Part shown: piece after piece, positions 7,501 through 12,512 of the stretch
Numbering within the stretch: position 1 is the stretch's first letter
How the letters are laid out: the number at the start of each line of letters is the position of its first letter
Assembly (NCBI GenBank): GCA_015065205.1
Contig: SVQS01000029.1
Coordinates: forward strand, 1 to 14,574
Direction of reading: 5' to 3'
DNA length: 14,574 bases
Origin: Oscillospiraceae bacterium
Lineage (GTDB): Bacteria > Bacillota > Clostridia > Oscillospirales > CAG-272
Notes under the pieces: generated by a model
Told to the model about the DNA's origin: nothing
Seen by the model: only the letters and a program-made list of their open reading frames with translations
Database searches by the model: none
Made by a program: the position numbers and the translations under genes

Positions 7501-9089
7501 ATGTGTTCTGTCGTTGTAGCAACCTTATGAGCGTAACCATTCCTAACTCGGTCACCACCATTGACGAGGGGGCGTTTGGTGATTGTTCAGGGCTTACGAG
7601 TGTAACAATTCCTAACTCCGTCACCAGCATTGGTAAATGGGCATTTAGCGGTTGCTCAGGACTTACGAGTGTAACAATTCCTAACTCAGTCACCACCATT
7701 GGCGAGAGGGCATTCAATGATTGTGTAGGACTTACGGGTGTAACGATTCCTGACTCTGTCTCCGACATCGGTGATTCTACATTCTATAATTGCTCCAACC
7801 TTACGAGTGTAACGATAGGCAACTCGGTCACCGGCATTGGTGATTATGCGTTCTATAATTGTTCCGGTCTTACAAGCATAACGATCCCCGACTCTGTCGT
7901 CACCATTGGCGAGTATGCGTTCCATAATTGCTCCGGTCTTACAAACGTGGCGATAGGCGACTCAGTCACCACCATCGGCGTTCACGCATTCACAGGTTGC
8001 TCCAATCTTACAAGTGTAACGATAGGTGATTCTTTGACCGGTATCGGCTCCCATGCGTTCTATCAGTGCTCCAATCTTACAACTGTAACGATAGGTGATT
8101 CTTTGACCGGTATCGGCTCCTATGCGTTCTATCAGTGCTCCAATCTTACGAGTGTAATGATAGGCGGTTCTTTTACCAGCATCGGTGATCGTGCATTCTT
8201 TTATTGTTCCAAACTTGCGAGTATGACGATAGGCGACGCTGTTACCAGCATTGGTGAGTCTGCATTCTATTATTGCTATAGCCTTAAGAGCATAACACTC
8301 CCCGAGTCTGTTACCGAGATTGGCGATTCTGCATTCTATTATTGCTACAGCCTTAAGAGCATAACGATAGGTGACTCTGCCACCAACATTGGCAAGGACG
8401 CGTTCAGGGATTGCAGTAACCTTGAGAGTGTAACGATAGGTGACTCTGTTACCGATATTGGTGATTGGGCTTTCCATGAGTGCTCCAGACTTACGAGCTT
8501 TGTGGTTGCTGACAACAATCCAGCATATCAATCCATCAATGGGGATCTTTATTCAAAAGACGGTAGCATATTGATTGTTTATGCCCACGGTAAGGAGGAT
8601 AGAAGTTTTGTGCTACCCGACTCCGTCACAACCATCTATAAAGGTGCGTTTGCGTCTAGCTATAGGCTTTGGAACGTAACCATAGGAGGATCTGTTACCA
8701 GCGTTGGTGATTCTGCGTTCTATCATTGCACCGGTCTTAGGAGCGTAACGATAGGCGACTCTGTTATCACCATTGGTAATCATGCATTTTTTGAATGCAC
8801 CAAGCTTACGAGTGTTACAATAGGCAACTCTGTCACCACCATAGGTGATTCTGCGTTCTCTGGTTGCTCCGACAACCTTACAAGCGTAACGATTCCTAAC
8901 TCTGTTACCACCATTGGCAGCTCTGCGTTCAGTGGTTGCACCAACCTTGCAAACATTACCTTTGAGGGAACGGTTGCGCAGTGGGATGGTATCGATAAAA
9001 GTGATTTGTGGGATCAATACTCCGGAGAATACACTATCTACTGCACCGATGGAACAGTTTCAAAGGATGGCACACATACTTTAAACTAA
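4539..9089 (+). CDS. Giant surface lipoprotein: PEETT stalk, Cys modules, SGNH esterase, Cys modules, BspA-like LRR array
   Basis: A 1516-residue exported protein. Signal peptide 1-24 with lipobox F22-A23-A24-C25 predicts lipid anchoring. Residues 45-149 are 21 PEETT pentads, a probable extended wall-spanning stalk. Residues about 152-310 carry Cys modules (C-x10-C-x2-C, each usually ending in GH). Residues about 315-520 are a complete SGNH/GDSL hydrolase: GDSIT with S327, G364 in VSGAT, GVND with N398, and DGLH with D494 and H497, so all four catalytic blocks are present. Residues about 524-760 are six alternating Cys modules. From about 765 to the end are some 28 LRR_5 repeats of 23 residues, with one longer unit near 1313-1371. 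SGNH enzymes remove acyl or acetyl groups, often from glycans; the substrate here is not known. AAGGGGA lies 7 nt before the ATG. Monocistronic, with its own promoter and a terminator at 9105-9140. Confidence 0.95.
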   Translation: MKKNIKLTLLLCLLSLVSVLVFAACNASSNVPTFNITTSDATGTPEKTTPEETTPEETTPEETTPEETTSEETTPEETTPEETTPEETTPEETTPEETTPEETTPEETTPEETTPEETTPEETTPEETTPEETTPEETTPEETTPEETTPEPHIHTEEPIAAVAPTCTETGLTEGKKCAECGDILVAQTTVKANGHTEVIDSAVAPTCTETGLTEGKHCSVCSEVLVAQTTVNANGHTEVTDNAVAPTCTITGFTEGKHCSVCEEVLVAQETISALGHKMSEWSVIDSTVSADDRKFERVCGVCEEIEQINLYERFTDLTYVTFGDSITYGIDGVDWGLMEDPYPELVSNTLGFKAFNNLAVSGATYCENNLNRTNMTKRILSFTGKADIISIMLGVNDCYVGLPLGTTESRDNTTIYGSLFLISEYLTQNYEDALIFYMTPFPYRTCDTNNSAGYKLEDVANAIKYVAALYDIPVLDMYLYSEYESNGMNLGDGLHPSQSFMREFTAPKIVEFIKKHYDVEYTHQHTEVLDSAVASTCTATGLTEGKHCSVCNEVLVAQETVDALGHDYEAVVIAPTCTKQGYTTHTCENCGDEYKDTYLDALGHSEITDNAVAPTCTEIGLTEGKHCSVCNEVLVAQETVDALGHDYKPVVMAPTCEEQGYTTHTCENCGDEYKDTYLDALGHSEVTDNAVAPTCTETGLTEGKHCSVCNEVIVAQTVVDALGHSYFSTITPPTTTGNGIVAYSCINCGDTYTEAIVPTDFSVTSSNREMIGYTGEEGENLDIPAVFQNDGTWYRVTNIDVTAFADCSNLKSITIPDSVITIGDYAFYNCSSLTSVTIGDSVTTIGAAGFESCINLTSVTIGESVTTIGGSAFYNCSSLTSITIPDSVTIIDFNAFYNCSGLTSVTIGNSVTTIGFNAFAYCSGLTSITIPDSVTTINYNAFYNCIGLTSITIPDSVTTIGNYALYNCSGLTSIVIPNSLTIISDYVFCRCSNLMSVTIPNSVTTIDEGAFGDCSGLTSVTIPNSVTSIGKWAFSGCSGLTSVTIPNSVTTIGERAFNDCVGLTGVTIPDSVSDIGDSTFYNCSNLTSVTIGNSVTGIGDYAFYNCSGLTSITIPDSVVTIGEYAFHNCSGLTNVAIGDSVTTIGVHAFTGCSNLTSVTIGDSLTGIGSHAFYQCSNLTTVTIGDSLTGIGSYAFYQCSNLTSVMIGGSFTSIGDRAFFYCSKLASMTIGDAVTSIGESAFYYCYSLKSITLPESVTEIGDSAFYYCYSLKSITIGDSATNIGKDAFRDCSNLESVTIGDSVTDIGDWAFHECSRLTSFVVADNNPAYQSINGDLYSKDGSILIVYAHGKEDRSFVLPDSVTTIYKGAFASSYRLWNVTIGGSVTSVGDSAFYHCTGLRSVTIGDSVITIGNHAFFECTKLTSVTIGNSVTTIGDSAFSGCSDNLTSVTIPNSVTTIGSSAFSGCTNLANITFEGTVAQWDGIDKSDLWDQYSGEYTIYCTDGTVSKDGTHTLN
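4671..4985 (+). repeat. 15-bp tandem repeat, 21 units, encoding PEETT
   Basis: Twenty-one in-frame 15-bp units encode Pro-Glu-Glu-Thr-Thr. The first has Lys for the first Glu (K47), and one unit begins with Ser (S70, TCC for CCC at 4746-4748). Synonymous differences alternate among neighbouring units (ACT CCC, ACA CCC; GAG ACA, GAA ACG), suggesting block duplications rather than one founder. Because 15 is a multiple of three and the unit has no stop codon, other frames on both strands also stay open here; those are shadows. Confidence 0.95.
6181..6654 (+). repeat. Direct repeat of 237 bp encoding paired Cys modules
   Basis: Copies at 6181-6417 and 6418-6654 are nearly identical at DNA level over most of their length, and a third, partial copy begins at 6655. 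Each encodes 79 residues: one module of about 41 residues (GKHCSVC type) and one of about 38 (THTCENC type). Earlier related 41-residue (123-bp) modules lie at about 5030-5370, before the SGNH domain. Confidence 0.9.
6957..8999 (+). repeat. 69-bp tandem repeats encoding BspA-type leucine-rich repeats
   Basis: From codon 807 there are 22 consecutive 69-bp units of the pattern '..CS.LTSVTI.DSVTTIG..AF'. A longer 23rd unit (8475 onward) contains a NNPAYQSINGDLYSKDG-type insertion usual in BspA proteins. Four or five further units follow, one with an extra residue (CSDNLTS). Neighbouring units at about 8021-8089 and 8090-8158 differ at only a few bases, and the pair near 8265-8400 also matches closely, which points to recent duplication or gene conversion. 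Confidence 0.93.
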
Positions 9090-9104
9090 ACCAAATAGCA
9101 ATCC

Positions 9105-9140
9105 GACCGTCCACGTTTTGTGGGCGGTCCTTTTGTTTTA
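9105..9140 (+). terminator. Intrinsic terminator of the giant lipoprotein gene
   Basis: Stem GACCGTCCAC (9105-9114) / GTGGGCGGTC (9120-9129), ten pairs including one G-T, with loop GTTTT. It is followed by C and TTTTGTTTT, and begins 15 nt after the stop codon. A textbook rho-independent terminator. Confidence 0.93.
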
Positions 9141-9163
9141 AAAGCCACCTCAGATGATTATAA

Positions 9164-9193
9164 TTGTCATATTTTTGCCGGCACACATATACT
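9164..9193 (+). promoter_or_regulatory. Probable promoter of the three-gene small-protein operon
   Basis: -35 TTGTCA (9164-9169), 18-bp spacer, -10 TATACT (9188-9193); each hexamer has one mismatch to consensus. Start near 9200, leader about 38 nt with AAAGGAG at about 9222-9228 before the ATG at 9238. Confidence 0.65.
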
Positions 9194-9237
9194 ATCACTG
9201 ACACCTATCAAATCTCAATGCAAAAGGAGACACCGTT

Positions 9238-9471
9238 ATGCAAATAGATGAAAGAATGTTGAAGCGATTGTTGGCTATGAATGATGAGCAGCTGGGGCAG
9301 ATGATCCAAAAAATTGCCGCCGAAACGGGCATTGACCCCGCACAGCTTGGCATCAATCCGCAAAGCATCGAGAGCGTGCGCGCAGCACTCGGCTCAATTG
9401 GTGAGGATGAGCTTGAGGGCATCAATCGCCTCTATGAGGACTACCGCCGCAGCAAGCGCAACCCAAAATAA
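9238..9471 (+). CDS. Small conserved-looking protein of unknown function (operon gene 1)
   Basis: A 77-residue soluble protein that I cannot assign to a named family. It has no signal peptide or membrane segment, is mostly predicted helical, and carries mixed charge: MQIDERMLKRLLAMNDEQLGQ at the start, a central GIDPAQLGINP loop near residue 36-46, and a basic end (YRRSKRNPK). AAAGGAG is well placed before the ATG. It is followed after 18 nt by the next gene and is probably co-transcribed with the two genes downstream. The compact helical form would suit a structural or adaptor role, but this is inference. Confidence 0.8.
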   Translation: MQIDERMLKRLLAMNDEQLGQMIQKIAAETGIDPAQLGINPQSIESVRAALGSIGEDELEGINRLYEDYRRSKRNPK

Positions 9472-9489
9472 GCGAGGGGAGAAGACCTT

Positions 9490-9957
9490 ATGAGTGACAT
9501 CGAATCAACCTCTCCAAAACCCGCGGACTCGGGCGCACTCCTCGGTACACTGCTCTCCAATCCCGACCTCATCCGCAATATCTCGGCTATGCTCGGCAAG
9601 TCGGGAGATGGGGCGACAGAAGAGGCGTCACCGCAACCCACAAATTTGCCGCCTTTGGGGAACAACGAGGCGGTAACGGATGGCATCTCCCGTGTGCTTT
9701 CCAACCCCGAAATGATGGCGAAACTCCCTGATGTGATGAAAATGATCGCCCCGATGATGCAACAAACGCAGTCCTCACAAGGGGCATCCGTTCCTGCATC
9801 CGCCACTCCTTCGCACGGAGGAGGGCACGACCGCAGAGGCTGCCGCAACGACCTTTTGATAGCGCTCAAGCCCTTTCTTTCGCCCGAGCGTTGCCGTGCC
9901 ATCGATATGCTTTTGGGGCTTTCGCGCTTGGGCGACGTTTTACAAAAAATGATTTGA
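9490..9957 (+). CDS. Unknown protein with duplicated LSNP motif and conserved-looking C-terminal helix (operon gene 2)
   Basis: A 155-residue protein, not assigned to a named family. Two related segments are visible: LLSNPDLIRNISAML (about 21-35) and VLSNPEMMAKLPDVM (about 69-83), each starting L-S-N-P followed by an amphipathic helix. They are joined by a Pro-rich linker. A low-complexity Gln/Ser/Pro stretch with SHGGGHDRRG (about 90-117) leads to a C-terminal block, RNDLLIALKPFLSPERCRAI and onward (119-155), which looks like the conserved core. No signal peptide. GAGGGGAGA stands just before the ATG. Only 12 nt separate its stop from the next gene. Function unknown. Confidence 0.8.
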   Translation: MSDIESTSPKPADSGALLGTLLSNPDLIRNISAMLGKSGDGATEEASPQPTNLPPLGNNEAVTDGISRVLSNPEMMAKLPDVMKMIAPMMQQTQSSQGASVPASATPSHGGGHDRRGCRNDLLIALKPFLSPERCRAIDMLLGLSRLGDVLQKMI

Positions 9958-9969
9958 GGAGGACGCGAT

Positions 9970-10467
9970 ATGTATTCACGCTATGAAGATAATTCTAAAC
10001 GTCCCATCCGTTTGCCCGAGCATTATGGCGGCTCGGCATTTTCGCAACAGCAACAGCCCACGGCAGCGGCAAAGGCTCCTAAAAGGGAAGTGCCGCGGAC
10101 TTTTTCGCGAGACGGTGTAGGAGAAAAAGCCTCACCCGTTGCCGACCGTCTTTTGCGTGCTGAAGCAGAACAAGAGAAAACAAATGACATCTCACCCGTT
10201 CCAAGTATTCCTGTAATTACAGATGTTCCCGATACCCCCGAAGATTTAACAGAAGAAAAAGAAGAAAAATCATCCACGTCCCCTATCGAAAAAAAGCCAA
10301 CAGCATCTCCGATCAACTTTGAAGGCTTGCGCCGTCTTCTCGGCGGTGGGGAAGGAGCCGGGGATAAGGATAGGCTATTGCTCTTGGGGTTGATTTTGCT
10401 GCTTTCGCGTACAGAGGGGGATTCGGACATTCTTTTATGGCTTTCTTTGTTGCTTTTGTGCGGGTGA
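9970..10467 (+). CDS. Unknown protein with disordered middle and Leu-rich C-terminal hairpin (operon gene 3)
   Basis: A 165-residue protein not assigned to a named family. Its N-terminus (MYSRYEDNSKRPIRLPEHYG, then GSAF) is distinctive. Residues about 26-115 are low-complexity and probably disordered, rich in Pro, Glu, Lys and Ser, with QQQQ and EEKEEK runs. The C-terminus has two very hydrophobic segments, LLLLGLILLL (136-145) and ILLWLSLLLL (154-163), split by an acidic turn (RTEGDSD), so it could insert in a membrane as a hairpin or drive self-association. The ribosome site GAGGAGG overlaps the stop of the preceding gene, indicating translational coupling. No clear terminator follows before the vanZ promoter. 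Confidence 0.8.
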   Translation: MYSRYEDNSKRPIRLPEHYGGSAFSQQQQPTAAAKAPKREVPRTFSRDGVGEKASPVADRLLRAEAEQEKTNDISPVPSIPVITDVPDTPEDLTEEKEEKSSTSPIEKKPTASPINFEGLRRLLGGGEGAGDKDRLLLLGLILLLSRTEGDSDILLWLSLLLLCG

Positions 10468-10500
10468 TGTGAATTTTTCTTGACTTGCGTGCAAAAGGAC

Positions 10501-10529
10501 TTGCTTTTTTGCAGGGACTATGGTATGAT
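10501..10529 (+). promoter_or_regulatory. Extended -10 promoter of the vanZ-like/trxA operon
   Basis: -35 TTGCTT (10501-10506), 17-bp spacer, -10 TATGAT (10524-10529) preceded by TGG, an extended -10. Start near 10536, so the upstream in-frame ATG at 10485 would not be in this transcript, which supports the later start codon for the vanZ-like gene. Confidence 0.7.
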
Positions 10530-10574
10530 ATTATTAGAAAAACGCAAATAATATTAAGGATGAGTACTCACTAT

Positions 10575-11210
10575 ATGACAAAAAAAGAAAAACAGGTGCT
10601 TCTTTTGCGCATCCTGCTTGGGGTGTTGATTGTTTGCAATATGGCGGTGATCTTTTTGTTTTCCTCGCAAAGCGCAAAAAAATCAGCTGCTATAAGCCAA
10701 AAAGTTACCAATGCTGTTGTAGAAACGGTGACAAAAGATTATGGCGAAAAGCCAGCAGGAGAACAAAATGCAATCGTACGCAAAGCGCACACCCCTATCC
10801 GAAAGCTGGCACACATGCTGGAGTTTGGTTCCTTGGCAACGCTTTCGTTTTTGTTCCTTATAACATGGCGAGGCAAAATTCTGTGGCGCTATGCTGCATC
10901 TCTCGGTTTCGCTCTTGTGTATGCGGCTACCGACGAATTGCATCAGCTGTTCAGTGACGGTCGCGGTGCGCGCCTATCTGATGTGTTCATTGATTTTTCG
11001 GGAGCATTCATTGCTTGTACTCTGGCACTGATCATTGTGATGCTTGTGCGCAGAATAAAAAAATCGGCAACCGCCGATTCGTCCGCTACGGAACAAAAGC
11101 CTACGTTTGTTGTTTTCGTGTCTCAAATGTTTTCGCGTTTTCAATTCTTTGTTTCGGGGCAGATATCAAAATTGAAAGAAGTACATAAGAAAAAAGAAAA
11201 GGAGAAATAA
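10575..11210 (+). CDS. VanZ-like integral membrane protein
   Basis: A 211-residue membrane protein of the VanZ-like family. The start at 10575 is chosen because the promoter at 10501-10529 begins transcription near 10536 and AAGGATGAG (10556-10564) lies upstream; in-frame ATGs at 10560 and 10485 are alternatives. Likely membrane segments are about 8-29, 82-97, 103-120 and 139-159. Family-typical residues are visible: RKLAHMLEFG (76-85) and TDELHQLFSDGRGARLSDVF (119-138). The first extracytoplasmic loop (about 31-75) is long, and the protein ends in a basic tail (Lys-rich, about 195-211). VanZ confers teicoplanin resistance in the vanA cluster, but chromosomal relatives are common and mostly uncharacterised; nothing here suggests a glycopeptide-resistance cluster. 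The trxA start follows the stop by one base. Confidence 0.9.
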   Translation: MTKKEKQVLLLRILLGVLIVCNMAVIFLFSSQSAKKSAAISQKVTNAVVETVTKDYGEKPAGEQNAIVRKAHTPIRKLAHMLEFGSLATLSFLFLITWRGKILWRYAASLGFALVYAATDELHQLFSDGRGARLSDVFIDFSGAFIACTLALIIVMLVRRIKKSATADSSATEQKPTFVVFVSQMFSRFQFFVSGQISKLKEVHKKKEKEK

Positions 11211-11211
11211 A

Positions 11212-11520
11212 ATGGCAGTTGTTACAATTACTCTCGAAAATTTTGAAGCAGAAGTTATCAAGTCCGAAAAAACTGTCCTTGTGGATTTTTGGGCTTCTTG
11301 GTGCGGCCCTTGCCGTATGCTCTCTCCCATTGTTGACGAAATTGCAGAAGAAAGAACCGATATCAAGGTTGGCAAGGTCAACGTCGACGAGCAGGAAGAG
11401 CTCGCTATGCGCTTCGGCATTATGAGCATCCCCGCTCTTATCGTTTTCAAAAACGGTGAAGCTATCAAAAAGGCCATGGGCGTTCAACCCAAGGCCGCTA
11501 TTTTGGGGTTGTTTGAATAA
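11212..11520 (+). CDS. trxA: Thioredoxin
   Basis: A 102-residue cytoplasmic thioredoxin, the usual length. The redox site is WCGPC (W30, C31, C34) and the cis-proline is P74 in SIPALIVF. VDFWASWCGPC and KVNVDEQEELAMRFGI are typical. It reduces protein disulfides using thioredoxin reductase; no reductase gene is in the window. The ribosome site (AAGGAG) lies inside the last codons of the vanZ-like gene and only one base separates the two frames, so the pair should be one transcript with coupled translation. A perfect palindrome begins 17 nt after the stop. Confidence 0.97.
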   Translation: MAVVTITLENFEAEVIKSEKTVLVDFWASWCGPCRMLSPIVDEIAEERTDIKVGKVNVDEQEELAMRFGIMSIPALIVFKNGEAIKKAMGVQPKAAILGLFE

Positions 11521-11536
11521 AGAGACGATTTTTTAT

Positions 11537-11568
11537 GTGGGGGAACTTTTTGCAAAAAGTTCCCCCAC
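11537..11568. repeat. Perfect 32-bp palindrome (left end)
   Basis: Arms GTGGGGGAACTTTTT and AAAAAGTTCCCCCAC flank a GC centre, so both strands read the same. In RNA this would be a 14- to 15-bp hairpin. It lies 17 nt after the trxA stop and could end that transcript, although no T tail follows the stem. Confidence 0.95.
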
Positions 11569-11594
11569 GCCCCTTGGGCGCGAGTACGCGCCAA

Positions 11595-11682
11595 CGAAAT
11601 TTGCCTTGCGGCAAGCGAAATCGCTTCGCGGTGAAATATTTGCTGTGCAAATGTGAAATGTTCGCTTGTGCGAACGAGGAAA
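11595..11682 (+). repeat. Array of four short hairpins separated by a G(T/C)GAAAT heptamer
   Basis: Starting at CGAAAT (11595-11600), hairpins alternate with a heptamer: TTGCC-TTGC-GGCAA (11601-11614), GCGAAAT, CGC-TTC-GCG (11622-11630), GTGAAAT (11631-11637), ATTTGC-TGT-GCAAAT (11638-11652), GTGAAAT (11653-11659), GTTCGC-TTGT-GCGAAC (11660-11675), then GAGGAAA. The stems differ between units yet each is perfectly self-complementary, while the spacer is nearly constant. That is the pattern expected when the fold, rather than the sequence, is kept. Confidence 0.8.
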
Positions 11683-11751
11683 AAGAAAAAGACAGCAAGT
11701 ATGCTATCTTGGTTTGCTTTTACTTTTTGTGAGAGCGCTTTTTGGAAGGGG

Positions 11752-11789
11752 TGCGGGGGAACCTTTTTCGCGAAAAAGGTTCCCCCGCA
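11752..11789. repeat. Perfect 38-bp palindrome (right end)
   Basis: Arms TGCGGGGGAACCTTTTTCG and CGAAAAAGGTTCCCCCGCA meet with no spacer. It shares the GGGGGAAC...TTTTT core with the left palindrome. It lies 12 nt beyond the nagB stop (minus strand) and may act as that gene's transcription end, but it lacks a U tract. Confidence 0.95.
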
Positions 11790-11801
11790 ATCTTCCTAAA
11801 A

Positions 11802-12512
11802 TCATTCTTCACTAAACACAACCGTCAGATCGGGGTGGAGCTGCAGGATAGAAGCAGGCACCTCGGGAGTGATAGGGCCAAAGAAAGCACGCTGAACGAT
11901 GTCTTTCTTGGCTTTGCCGTTGGCGATGAGCAGAACCTTTTTTGCCTGCATGATGGAGCCCATACCCATGGTGATTGCCTTACGCGGAACGTCGCTTTCT
12001 TTCTCGAAGAAGCGAGAGTTTGCTTGAATGGTAGACTCGTGAAGATCGACTACGTGTGTCGCCTTTTCAAAGATGGGGGCGGGTTCATTGAAGCCGATGT
12101 GACCGTCAAGACCGATGCCGAGGAGCTGAAGGTCGATGCCACCGAGGGACTCGATGCGAGCGTCGTAGTCAGCACCCTCTTTTTCGAGGTCTTGGGCACA
12201 GCCGTTGGGAACAAAGGTGTTCTCGCGACGGATGTTGATGTGGTCAAAGAGGTTCTTTTGCATAAAGTAGCGGTAGCTTTGGTCGTGAGATTCGTCAAGA
12301 CCGATATATTCGTCGAGGTTGACCGAGATAACATTCGAAAAATCGAGGTCGCCCTTGTTGTACCACTCAATCAGTTGGCGATAGATGCCAACGGGAGAGG
12401 AACCGGTTGCAAGACCGAGCACGCTTTGGGGCTTCATAATAACCTGCGCAGAGATGATATTGGCAGCCGTACGGCTCATTTGGTCGTAGTTTTGAACGGT
12501 GATGAATTTCAT
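11802..12512 (-). CDS. nagB: Glucosamine-6-phosphate deaminase (internal start within the longer frame)
   Basis: The 236-residue product from the ATG at 12512 is a full-length bacillus-type NagB. It converts glucosamine-6-phosphate to fructose-6-phosphate and ammonia, the step that sends amino sugars into glycolysis. Key residues fall at the B. subtilis NagB numbers I recall: D67 (NLDEY), D136 and H138 (GIGLDGHIGFNEP) and E143. The phosphate-binding loop LGLATGSSP is at 32-40. AAAGGA stands 10-11 nt before the ATG, so independent initiation is likely even if the upstream regulator reads through. The usual partner nagA is not in this window. It lies convergent to trxA across the palindromic element. 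Confidence 0.93.
   Translation of the reverse strand: MKFITVQNYDQMSRTAANIISAQVIMKPQSVLGLATGSSPVGIYRQLIEWYNKGDLDFSNVISVNLDEYIGLDESHDQSYRYFMQKNLFDHINIRRENTFVPNGCAQDLEKEGADYDARIESLGGIDLQLLGIGLDGHIGFNEPAPIFEKATHVVDLHESTIQANSRFFEKESDVPRKAITMGMGSIMQAKKVLLIANGKAKKDIVQRAFFGPITPEVPASILQLHPDLTVVFSEE

Larger units (their letters stand above)
11537..11789. repeat. Palindrome-bounded structured intergenic element (MITE-like)
   Basis: This 253-bp stretch fills the gap between convergent trxA and nagB and has no credible gene. Both ends are perfect palindromes of related sequence, each followed inward by CCCCTT. Read inward, the left end (11537-11577) and right end (11789-11744, minus strand) align as imperfect inverted terminal repeats of roughly 42-46 bp. 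The interior holds a GGCGCG/CGCGCC hairpin (11577-11592), the hairpin array at 11595-11682, and a stem AAAAAGAAAAAG (11680-11691) / CTTTTACTTTTT (11717-11728) with one mismatch. No transposase and no clear target-site duplication are seen. I recall similar intergenic sequences in Oscillospirales genomes, but this is unchecked memory. Confidence 0.7.

Noticed and set aside
7499..9017. Several minus-strand open frames with repetitive NRYTRKIGAIIE-type sequence
   Set aside because: They are antisense shadows of the 69-bp leucine-rich repeats, which also have a period divisible by three.
10490..10513. TGCAAAA/TTTTGCA stem as terminator of the small-protein operon
   Set aside because: The stem is A/T-rich with a 10-nt loop, has no T tail, and overlaps the -35 of the vanZ-like promoter.
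10575..11210. Glycopeptide-resistance locus
   Set aside because: Only a VanZ-like protein is present; there is no vanH, vanA/B, vanX, vanR or vanS. Chromosomal VanZ-like proteins are widespread.
11595..11682. CRISPR array
   Set aside because: The constant unit is only 7 nt, the variable units are self-complementary 9-16 nt hairpins, and no cas genes are present.
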